A DNA stretch of 64,000 bases from Trebouxia sp. TZW2008. Lineage: Eukaryota; Chlorophyta; Trebouxiophyceae; Trebouxiales; Trebouxiaceae. Both the position numbers and the translations under genes were made by a program. The notes below the pieces were generated by a model, which was given only the letters and a program-made list of their open reading frames with translations, was not told where the DNA came from and did no database searches. Shown here piece by piece: positions 48,601 to 56,437 of this stretch. How positions within the stretch are numbered: position 1 is the first letter of the stretch; each line of letters opens with the position of its first letter. The stretch is from contig BDIU01000174.1 of NCBI GenBank assembly GCA_002118135.1, positions 57,941 through 121,940 on the forward strand. Reading direction: 5' to 3'.

Positions 48601-51564
48601 ATTACAGACAGCATTATAGACAGCAGTACAGACAGCATGGGCATTGAACACATCCCAATGGCAGCCTTTCTGAAATCTTGATTGGGCCCTGCCTAATAAG
48701 ACGTTCATCAAGGCGCTTAGAGTTGCATTAAGCGCATTTGCTTGACATGCGTTACAGGATGCAATGACCTGAACCTTATTTCTTGACCACAGATTACATG
48801 ATCACAACCTCACCAACTTCTTGCTCAGGGTGTGAATCAATTGTAACGCTAATGCTAGACTACAGCGATAGACATTTTCTGCACCAGATTACATCATATA
48901 GTGCTGTCAGCTGATTACCCCTCATGAGCAGCATCCTCTTGAATGTAGGTCAAGGTACCAGCTGACATATCAGCAGGCCCAAGACCTGCTGGAGGGCAAA
49001 AGCCCTACCACAACTGCCCAGGACATGCCAGTGGATTCAAAAGACCATGCTGAGCTGCGAAGCAGGCTGTGCATCCTTGACGAGCTGACCAAAAACCTCA
49101 GAGCAGCAAGAGTTGAGGTACAGTGGTTTCTTTGTGACATCAACCTGGTGATCTTATCTGCACCCTGGCTATGTTTTGGAACAGACAAAGATAAACAGCA
49201 GACAAGCAACACTCAACAGATGTCCAGAGCATGTTGTGAGGCATAAACCTGTACCACCATGCGTTATAAGAGCTTGCTGCAACCGTCAAACCGTCATTGC
49301 GCCCTTGGAAGGCTCACATGCACAAGCAGTCTGGATGAGGAAGATTCTTTTGATGTCATGACAACAAAACAGCGCTCTGTAACTGGAAGGTGGGGAGTCA
49401 AAGTTTGAGGCGGGGTCAGATGGGCAGCCTAGGAGGGTTGAGGGCAAGACCCCCCTGCCTATGCTAGCCGTTGTGTGTGTCTTGATCACAGTCGTTCAAG
49501 ACAATCATTCTTGACAGCTCATGGTGATAGCCTTCAAATGTTATGTGTACAGAATGGAGCTTTAGAGTTGGAAGGTGGCGAGCTAAAGTTTGAGGCGGGT
49601 TCAGATGGGCGCCCCAGGAGGGTTGAGGGCAAGAACACCCTACCCATGATGGCAGTTGTGGCAGAAATGATGATTTTCGCCAATGCTGCAGTAGCACACC
49701 GCATTGCTGGGGCGTTTCCCAGTTCAGCCCTCCTCAGGAGGCATTCTCCTCCACGTGCTGAGGGTTTTCAGCAGGTACAGGCCCACTGACGACCTAGAAC
49801 CCCATTGCCCTTCTTCAGCTATCGAGAGCAGTGCATATAGCGTATAGCCCCGTTTATGATACGGGCCCTATCGCTCTTCTTCAGCCTGTTTGTCGGACTC
49901 TGCTGCTCTTCTGTGGCCAACTAGAACAACCCACTCAGCCTGTTAGCAGGTACAGCCTCACTCATGTCTTTTTATGCCTGTTGCTCTTCTTCAGCCAATC
50001 AGGCCAGTCAACCTGCCCTGCAGCTGTGACTTGATAACCTGCTCTATTGGTCAACTGCCATTGACACATCATATGCAGGAGCATTAATACACACTGCTTA
50101 TTGACTCATGCTGCATGTTCCAACTGTTCATGAGTCCTTATGTCAACACCATGCCAGTAAGTCACCTTCCTTTTCTCAAGACAAATTGCAGCATTGCCTG
50201 TTCTGCTTTTTGGAAATAGAAGCGTGAACTTCATAGATTGCCGCTTGCTCAGAGGTAGAAGCAGCTGCTTAGCAATACTCCCTGTCTGTGACAGGACGAG
50301 TTCATTGATGTAATTGATTGATGGTTGTAACAGGTGCAAGAGCTGTTGGAGAGTGAGGCTGAATGCGTCGTCCAACAGGGCCCTGGCAGCTTCTTCTCTG
50401 GACCCTGCCTGCTTAGCTGCTCCTCAAGCTGCCTCCAACATTGAGTCACTGACTCTTTGTCACAGGTGCAAGAGCTGTGTGAATCTGCTGGGGTGCAGCT
50501 GGATGCGTCATCCAATAGGACCCTGGCAGCTTCCAGCGGAGCTCCCTGCTCAGCTGCTCCTCAAACTGCCTCCAACATTGAGTTACTGACTGTTTGACCC
50601 AGGTGCAAGAGCTGTGTGAATCTGCTGGGGTGAGGCTGGATGCGTCATCCAACAGGGCCCTGGCAGCTTCTCTGGAAGCTGCTTGCTCAGCTGCTCCTCA
50701 AGCTGCCTCCCTCATCAGGTCACTCACCACAAGAGCAATGTCAGAGGCAGAGTACTGCTCAACAGGCAAGATAGCGTGGCATGTGCATAAGTCATGTTAG
50801 TCTTGTCTGTTAGAGGCAGGAGCTTGCTGAACAGGTTGGACTGATCGTTGGACCAGTCTTCCTGAAGTGTACGTGTTTGACTACAAGACACACAGCTATA
50901 AGCCATGCCAAGGGTGAGCCCACACCCTAAAGCATCTGCATAGCACCAGTCAAGGGCACCACTCCCTATTCTTTGCATGCAGCCATGGTAACACATTGTC
51001 AAGAAATCTGATAACCAACAATATCACACAGACTTCGTGCTGCACAGTTACAGACAGCTGTTGCACTGCAGGGGACATCAGATCAGGAAGAGGCAGCATG
51101 TCACACTTTGTAAAAGCGCTCATTGCACTGCGTGTCTAGACGTTGCGCAATAGCTTGCACTGACTGTCTAGATGCTAAGCAAAAGCTGTCGTGCAGGGGA
51201 GACAAGATCAGGAGGCGGCGGCATGTCACATTTTGGACTGGCCCTACAGGAGTATACACACTTCACCTCACCCATCAGACGCTATGCTGACATTGTGGTC
51301 CATCGGCAACTGTTGCAAGCAGTACAGCCTCAGCCACATTCAGCTCCCCTACGCATGAGTCATCAGTTTGAGTCAGCAAGCACTGAGTCAATGATGAGTC
51401 ATGCTGAGTCAGCAAGGCCAGAGCCAATCATGGGTCATGCTGAGCTGGCGAAAGCTGCTGACGTCATGAACGAGAGGCACAGGGCGTCCAAAAGGGCCCA
51501 GAAGGAATGCTCAGATCTGTACCTGCTGCTGCTGCTTCACAGGTGTGTAATAAGAGCATTGCTC

Positions 51565-51637
<73 letters not shown>

Positions 51638-54600
51638 GTTCTTGATTAGGCTCTTCACATATCCACTGAATGTGCCTACTATTGCTCACGGGCTTCCCTT
51701 GATTGCTTGGTTGCTGTAGTGTTGGTCCAGGATCTCGACACTTGCTTGCTTGCTGTTGATCCGCATTGCTGCTGAACTCATCCACATGACAAGTAACAAA
51801 GCAAGCTACAGCTGTGGCTGGGCTGCTGAAGTGCATGATGCACTGTGTTGTCAGCATCAGGTACACATGCCCGTCAGATGGGATTGCCTCACACTGTATG
51901 CAAATGACAAGGGAGGTGCACAAGAGCACAGCCCGAAAGCACCTGACAGTACCTTGGACAACACGACATATGCAAAGTGTCAGCCATCATAGGAAGCCCC
52001 AAATTTGGTTGGGGCCTGCCATGAGGCCTCCCCTGCACACATTAAAGGGATCATATGCGGGCGTTCCAGTTTATTCTTGATTGCCTTGATTGTCTCAATG
52101 TTTGATCAGGTTTTGATACACGCGATCAGACTTATTGGCTGGCCAATGTGTCTTATCCCTCCCTCTTTTTCTCTATCTCACAGCATGCAGATGATGAGGC
52201 AGGTGCACAAGAGCTCAGCAGTCATAACAACTTTGGGCAACTTGTCAGTATAATTCACCCGTCGCAGGGAAAGGCGCACGTTGAGGCAGCTGTAGTGTAT
52301 GCTGTACAGCCCACTAACCTGCTGTTGTTGATGATCCAATCAGGAGTTGCATTGTTGACAAAGTTGGTGGTAGTTGTGCAGGGAGCCACCCGTCGAAGCA
52401 GCTGTGGTGCACGCTGTATGGTCAACGCCTAAGTGTGTTTGTGCCCACGTTCTGCATGAAGGGCTCAGTGTACCTCACAAACAGGGCAAGGCTGGTGCGG
52501 CTGCTCCTGAGTGGCCCTGATCAGGAATCTGGTGTTGCCTTCTGCATGACTCTCATCAGTGTTTGATCTGGTGTCACTTGTGCAGGTAGCCACACATTGA
52601 AGCAGCTGTGGTGCATGCTGTAAGGCCAACAAGCCTTCTGGTGTTTGTGCCCAAGTTCCACATGAAGGGCTCAGTGCACCTCACAGACAGGGCAAGGTTG
52701 GTGCAGTGGCTCTTGTCTGCCCCTGACCAGGACCTTGTTGACACATTCAGCATGAGTCTCATCGTTAATCTGGTGCCATTTGTGCAGGGAGCCACACATT
52801 GAAGCAGCTGTGGTGTATGCCGTAAGGGCAACAAGCCTTCTGGTCTTTGCGTCCATCTTCCCGGAAAAGGGCTCGGTGGCTACCTGATTTCAGTCCCATA
52901 TATGACTTCTGAAAGCTCGCTGCATTGATTGTTCGACTGATGAGGCCTGGTAGTGATCTGACCTGGTTGTGGTTGTGCAGGGAGCCACACATTGAAGCAG
53001 CTGTGGTGTATGCTGTAAGGCCAACCAGCCTTCTGGTCTTTGTGCCCAAGTTTCACGTGAAAGGCTCAGTGCACCTGACAGATAGGGCAGGGCTGGTGCG
53101 GCTGCCTCTGACTGCCCCTGATCAGGACCCTGATGACGCCTTCAGCATGAGTCAACGCAGGCAGTACCAGTTACAGACAGGTACAGCAAAAGCTGCTTGC
53201 TTCAGAATAAGGTGGTGCTGAGCAGCAAAAACTGAGCAGAAAGACTACAGCATGTTGTGAATGGATGAACTAAACCAGGTAGGGCTTAAACCGTTCAATA
53301 GAAAGTCTGTGGCCTTCGATCACACATCAGCTTCTTGACATGCGGACACCCAACAGAACATTTCTTGATGTAGAGCCTACAGCAGCACAAGAACCTTCTT
53401 GCTGTGAGCACAATACAGCTGGAAGCAACTTGCTGTCTTTGATCAGCATTAACAAGTTTGAGCCAGGAAAACTTTGTAGAACGGCGTTCATTTCAGTCAT
53501 CAAAGCACCTGCTAGAAAGAAACTGTACATTATTGCAGAGAATAGCGCTTCCAGTATAGTGGAGCTGAGCTTAGGGCAAGGGCTACTACATGCCAGCCAC
53601 ATGGACAGAATCTGGCCAAACTTGCTTCTTGCACAGAACAAGCCTGCCATGATACAAGACACGAGCAGCGTAAGGCACCAACTCCTGTTGCTGACACAGA
53701 CAGTCATGCTTGCAGAGGACAAGGTTGCCAGCATAGTGGACATGAGCACAGGGCAAGGGCTGTTCCGGGCTAGCCCCATGGACAGAGTCTGGGTTGAGCT
53801 GTCTGCTAGCGGTTCAGCGACGCATGGCCCCACACTGCGCGTCAGGCTGGTTTCGGAGCAGCACCCTGCAGTACAGGCGGCCAAATTTGCAATGCAGGCT
53901 GCCTCTGAAGCAGACTATGCCCAAAGGGCTCAAAGGGCAGAAGGCACATCTCAGCTGCCCATTGCAAGGGCAATGCACCCCAGCCAAAAGGCAGGACAGC
54001 TGGGTGAGCGTCCCTCTGGCAAGGGTAGTCAAGATCTTCAGGTAGACGAAAAGCTTGTGAATTGTATTTTGACTGTGACATGATGCATGCCTCCCTGCCT
54101 ATGTGTGAAACGGGAATGTAGACCATGGCTATTTGACCATGGCAGCACTGTGCTTGACTTTACTCATGTATACACCGGTGTCATAAGCGCACAGGCACAA
54201 AATATGCAAGCGCTGATCATGTGACGCATGCACGTCTCTCAACAAATGAGGTCATGTTTGTTTGGCTGCATCCAAATTTGATCATGAAAGGTGCATAAAG
54301 CTCGTCTGTGTGGGTAAGGTGTCAAATGTATGCACATCTTGCATGCATGACAGCCCATACTGTGAAGGCCCACACAAGCAAGCCGACATGCTTCCTTGCA
54401 ATGTGTGCCCAGGACGAGACAGCAAAGGAACACAGCCACAAGCCACACTCTTCTTCTTCAGATCAGTCCTTGCCTGTTGACGAAGAGCGGCAAGTGGCAA
54501 GGACACAAACAAAAAAGAGCAGCACGACGCCTACAAGCATTGCAGCAGTGTTGAATGAATATCATTCTCCATTACAGAGGCCACACCATGATGACGCAAG

Positions 54601-54883
54601 TTTGGCTGCAAATGCTGAAAGCGGCTTTGTGCATATGGAGACTGGTCCTCAACAGCTCATCAGCAGTGCTGTCACTCCTGATGCAGGCAGCCTAGCAACA
54701 ACAAATGCTGACAATCTGCTGCATGCACTGTGGCAAACAAATCTCAGATCAGGCAAAGTTGCTGCATGTGCTGATGCTGTGCTGCCTTCAAGCAGGTCTC
54801 AGCGCGCTGGCAGGCTACAGGCAAAGTTGCAGCAACTGAGGCTGCAAACAGCTGATCTGCAAGCACAGATACCTGTCGTGTAA
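39617..54883 (+). CDS. DIS3: Exosome catalytic subunit DIS3/Rrp44 (PIN endonuclease + RNB exoribonuclease)
   Basis: Processive 3'-5' exoribonuclease and endonuclease of the RNA exosome. Nineteen exons: 39617-39637, 39783-40031, 40108-40229, 40501-40798, 41957-42157, 43252-43390, 43823-44100, 44582-44722, 45338-45513, 46277-46458, 47149-47249, 48174-48376, 48949-49117, 49553-49774, 50603-50765, 51197-51542, 52981-53180, 53704-54041, 54413-54883. Phase closes to 1,339 residues. Order: CGHPGCTVC zinc-knuckle-like segment and PIN domain; cold-shock domains ([21 protein letters not shown]); RNB domain (~590-990) with catalytic [29 protein letters not shown]-like [10 protein letters not shown], and [19 protein letters not shown]1 domain; a ~240-residue Ser/Gln-rich C-terminal extension. 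An acidic insert (residues ~345-435) and the tail make it about 380 residues longer than usual. Two introns use GC donors (after 46458 and 50765). At least fifteen exon edges have intronic echoes. Confidence 0.93.
40885..41330 (+). repeat. Three decayed copies of the 3' edge of DIS3 exon 40501-40798
   Basis: The exon end GACGCCCTCAAGCCTCAAGATGC..GCAGCCAAGAAG| and following intron GCACGCTATGCAG.TG..CATGCATG recur starting near 40920, 41077 and 41228. Unit length is about 155-160 bp. Confidence 0.92.
41655..41950 (+). repeat. Two decayed copies of the 5' edge of DIS3 exon 41957-42157
   Basis: CTCTGCAG|GGCGTTCAAGTGCTGACCG... of the real exon is echoed at about 41655 and 41798, each preceded by TGCAGGCTTGTGCCCAT-type intron text. 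Period is about 145-150 bp. Both copies carry the acceptor but are frame-broken. Confidence 0.92.
42235..42725 (+). repeat. Four decayed copies of the 3' edge of DIS3 exon 41957-42157
   Basis: The exon end (TGGAGCTCTGCCACTGTAGAGCAAGGCC..AACGGCAGT..CTTTCAG|GTGAAA) recurs near 42258-42325, 42415-42470, 42550-42590 and 42662-42720. The shared intron block CCTGTTGCATGGTGGTATGA separates them. Confidence 0.9.
43690..43760 (+). repeat. Decayed copy of the 5' edge of DIS3 exon 43823-44100
   Basis: GCAGTGATGCTGCTGCACCAGTCAGAGTGGCAGTC at 43699-43733 mirrors GCAGTGATGCTGCTGCCACAGTCAGAGTGGCAGCC at 43819-43853. Confidence 0.9.
45025..45240 (+). repeat. Two decayed copies of the 5' edge of DIS3 exon 45338-45513
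   Basis: The exon start GAAGCTGTGCTCTGTGTGCCCACTGACCGCCG is echoed near 45028-45065 and, with about 90% identity by eye over 95 bp, at 45140-45232. Confidence 0.92.
45605..45695 (+). repeat. Decayed copy of the 3' edge of DIS3 exon 45338-45513
   Basis: GGCTGG..C..GGCTCCATGT.ACCC.TGGGCCA and GGGCCCTCAATGACCTCAG|GTC repeat the exon end (45445-45516) at about 45618-45692. The same exon thus has 5' echoes upstream and a 3' echo downstream. Confidence 0.9.
45930..46275 (+). repeat. Two young tandem copies of DIS3 exon 46277-46458 (5' part) with its upstream intron
   Basis: The block GGGCAGAAACAGA.GCAGTG.TGGT through CTTCTCTGATCTAGCA..GG starts near 45941, 46107 and (real exon) 46274, giving a ~166-bp period. 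The first two copies differ from each other at only a few bases, so this duplication looks recent. Confidence 0.93.
46550..46610 (+). repeat. Decayed copy of the 3' edge of DIS3 exon 46277-46458
   Basis: CATCTGCAGCATCCCCCCTTCAG|GTAGA at 46579-46607 echoes CATCTGCAGCATTGATCCTCCAG|GCAAG at 46435-46463. The echo has a GT donor, the real exon a GC donor. Confidence 0.75.
46805..46965. repeat. Two-copy repeat with internal inverted repeat
   Basis: TGACATGGCATAC.TGTA.GGTGTCTTGTCT..GCTAGCAAATGCACGGCA.. and AGACACACCACAACAAGCAG occur at about 46811-46888 and 46889-46962. GTGTCTTGT facing CAAGACAC could form a hairpin in each unit. Confidence 0.8.
47716..47765 (+). repeat. Microsatellite (CTCG)n then (CCAC)n
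   Basis: Simple tetranucleotide runs within the DIS3 intron 47250-48173. Confidence 0.9.
47865..48150 (+). repeat. Two decayed copies of the 5' edge of DIS3 exon 48174-48376
   Basis: GAGGCGCAACAGTCTATCTACAGGACAG occurs at about 47878 and 48030, and GAGGCACAACAGTCTACTTGCAGGACAG in the real exon near 48204. Each is preceded by TTTCAGGCAGGCTTT-like acceptor text and followed by CTGCTCAGCAAGCACCTGTG. Period is about 152-174 bp. Confidence 0.93.
48535..48640 (+). repeat. 12-bp minisatellite, about 8.5 units
   Basis: AGCATTACAGAC repeats head to tail with no spacers, the last units degenerating (AGCATTATAGAC, AGCAGTACAGAC). It lies in DIS3 intron 48377-48948. Confidence 0.95.
49375..49465 (+). 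repeat. Decayed copy of the 5' part of DIS3 exon 49553-49774
   Basis: TGGAAGGTGGGGAGTCAAAGTTTGAGGCGGGGTCAGATGGGC..CC.AGGAGGGTTGAGGGCAAGA repeats 49570-49633 about 185 bp upstream. Confidence 0.92.
49880..50010 (+). repeat. Diverged copies of the donor side of DIS3 exon 49553-49774
   Basis: TCAGC...AGCAGGTACAG.CTCACT and TGC.CTTCTTCAGCC text near 49936-50000 resembles 49767-49820 (TTTCAGCAGGTACAGGCCCACT, TGCCCTTCTTCAGC). Confidence 0.65.
50325..50595 (+). repeat. Two decayed copies of DIS3 exon 50603-50765 (5' part)
   Basis: CAGGTGCAAGAGCTGT..GA.TCTG plus GATGCGTC.TCCAA.AGG.CCCTGGCAGCTTC and GCTCCTCAA.CTGCCTCC occur at about 50332-50440 and 50464-50575, then intact from 50600. Period is about 132-137 bp. 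Confidence 0.94.
51055..51195 (+). repeat. Decayed copy of the 5' edge of DIS3 exon 51197-51542
   Basis: TGCAGGGGACATCAGATCAGGAAGAGGCAGCATGTCACACTTTG at 51068 mirrors TGCAGGGGAGACAAGATCAGGAGGCGGCGGCATGTCACATTTTG at 51192. Offset is about 125 bp. Confidence 0.93.
51564..51638 (+). repeat. Microsatellite (CTTG)n, about 18 units
   Basis: Uninterrupted TTGC/CTTG run starting about 20 nt downstream of the DIS3 donor at 51543. Confidence 0.97.
52255..52905 (+). repeat. Four disabled copies of DIS3 exon 52981-53180
   Basis: GTGCAG|G.AGCCACAC.TTGAAGCAGCTGTGGTG starts copies near 52381, 52586 and 52787, with a further partial copy near 52264. The intact exon starts at 52981. Copies extend over most of the exon, not just its edge. 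The 52586 copy has TAG right after the acceptor. The 52787 copy runs into TGA after about 30 codons. The 52381 copy is frameshifted. Confidence 0.93.
53505..53625 (+). repeat. Decayed copy of the 5' part of DIS3 exon 53704-54041
   Basis: GCAGAG..AA.G...CCAG.ATAGTGGA..TGAGC..AGGGCAAGGGCT and GGACAGA.TCTGG at 53536-53618 echo 53714-53795. It translates as [13 protein letters not shown] against [13 protein letters not shown]. Confidence 0.9.
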
Positions 54884-55221
54884 TGTCACGCTTGATGGGC
54901 CACATTCGAAGGCCCAAAATCGTAGCTTACAAGAGCTGTTCAGTGCCTCCAAGTCCAGTCCAGCTCTACAACTTGCGTTCAACCTGACTACAAGCAGAAT
55001 ATAAGCCTGGCTCAATCTGATCAGATTCAGAAGCATATATTTTCCAGTCAGTGTTTCCAATCAAGCTTCAATGCCAGGCTGCAAATGTGAAGCAGACTTG
55101 AGATGTATGAAGCCATTGGTGACAGCCCTAACGTGCGCCGTGCCAATAGCTGCATGCCTTGCTTCATAGTGTACAGGCTAAAGCGCTATAAATACATTGC
55201 AATTATGCACACTGAAACTAG
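54884..55221. other. DIS3 3' flank
   Basis: TGTAA overlaps the DIS3 stop codon (GTCGTGTAATG). Nothing else recognised. Confidence 0.4.
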
Positions 55222-55569
55222 CTAGCCTACGCTCACACACACCCAAGGGGAACAGCAAGCTTTGAGGTTGTTGGGATGGCTGGGGTTGGCGTACGCGGAG
55301 GGCGGGCCAAGACATCCCACCGAGCTTTCGTCATCAAACGCATAACATGTCGAGCTGAATTCATTGCCGTCGCAGCACGCTGGAATGCTGTAACCCTCGT
55401 CATTGCAGTTGCCGCCGTCAATGACCTGGCTCGTGCCGCTGGCAACTTCGCAAGCCGTTGCAGGGAATGACCTTGAGAGCAAACTGAGCGCCGTGAAGCT
55501 ACTCACGGCGTCCGGAAGTGTCCTGGCCCTAAGCGGCTCCGGACGCAAAGCAGCAGTGCGAAAGCACAC
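55222..55569 (-). CDS. Uncharacterised Cys-rich ORF, possibly the exon of a small secreted protein
   Basis: The minus frame encodes about 80 residues with regularly spaced Cys (TACEVASG, GGNCNDEGYSIPACCDGNEF, STCYAFDD, GCLGPP, KACCSPW), ending at a stop at 55222. GC content and regular Cys spacing look coding. No ATG opens this frame, so an upstream exon is needed; 55755-55985 (minus, open, hydrophobic stretch SVLFAAAVGVG) is a candidate but I could not join them. I recognise no family. It could also be chance. Confidence 0.3.
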   Translation of the reverse strand: MCFRTAALRPEPLRARTLPDAVSSFTALSLLSRSFPATACEVASGTSQVIDGGNCNDEGYSIPACCDGNEFSSTCYAFDDESSVGCLGPPSAYANPSHPNNLKACCSPWVCVSVG

Positions 55570-56437
55570 AGAGTCAACGCCTGCAGATTCTGAAAGTCAT
55601 GCTGCTCAATCACGCACGGCTTGGCTAGCTCACAGCACTCTCAACATGGTTCACCTTCAGCTGCACAATAGCAACGCAATCGGTCAAGCTCACCGTCAGG
55701 GTGCCTCGTGCTGCCATTGGCGATGCGGAACCAGGAGCCTCTCACCGTCACCAATTAAGTCTTCTTAGAGCGGTTGTGCCCGACGCCCACAGCAGCTGCG
55801 AAGAGTACACTGAACGCCTGTCTTGACAATGTGGCGCATGCTTTATCGTTGCGTTGTTCACAGGCCAAGGCTGCCACCGACTGCCAGCAGCTTCCGCTGA
55901 ATTCCAGCAGCCACCGCCGCTTCTCTTCGCTGTAGTGGCCCAGCAACGCTGCAGCAGATGGATACCGCAATGCAGCTTGAATCAAGATGATGGATCAAGA
56001 GCAGAACAATTTTCTGGAATCATTGGAGCATGTCATTGAGCTTTTTTGACTTGAGCCTCTCGACGGACATTTGCACGATCTGCTTGGCTGCAGCATGATT
56101 GAGCTCAAGGCAGGGGTACCTTGCATGCAATGGAATTGTGTTTTCTGAGGCAGTTGATGTTTTATGCTCAGTTCCTGCATGGAAGCTGTTTTTGAGACCC
56201 AAACGGCTCAGACTCGGGCATGAGAGTGTTTGCGACACCACTGCATGGAAGTGGTGTTCGGGAGTTTTTGCCTCACTCTGATGGTCTTAGTCAAGAAAAG
56301 TGGTTTCGGAGCGCAGATTTGTAGCAGATATGTGAAGCCTTAGTCACAGAAAGCTGTGCAAACAGGCCGCACCGGTGCCGGTACAGGCTCGTACAGCTCC
56401 CGCTGATCTTCTATCTCCGCTTGCATTCGGCAGCAAG
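55570..56437. promoter_or_regulatory. Upstream region of the oxidoreductase gene
   Basis: Contains the possible minus-strand exon at 55755-55985 and presumably the promoter and 5' UTR of the plus-strand oxidoreductase. No clear element. Confidence 0.35.

Noticed and set aside
48535..48640. Regular 12-bp repeats, considered as a CRISPR array
   Set aside because: No spacers; it is a head-to-tail minisatellite in an intron of a eukaryotic gene.
53327..53884. 185-codon minus-strand ORF
   Set aside because: Antisense to DIS3 exon 53704-54041 and its upstream echo; the sense strand matches the family.
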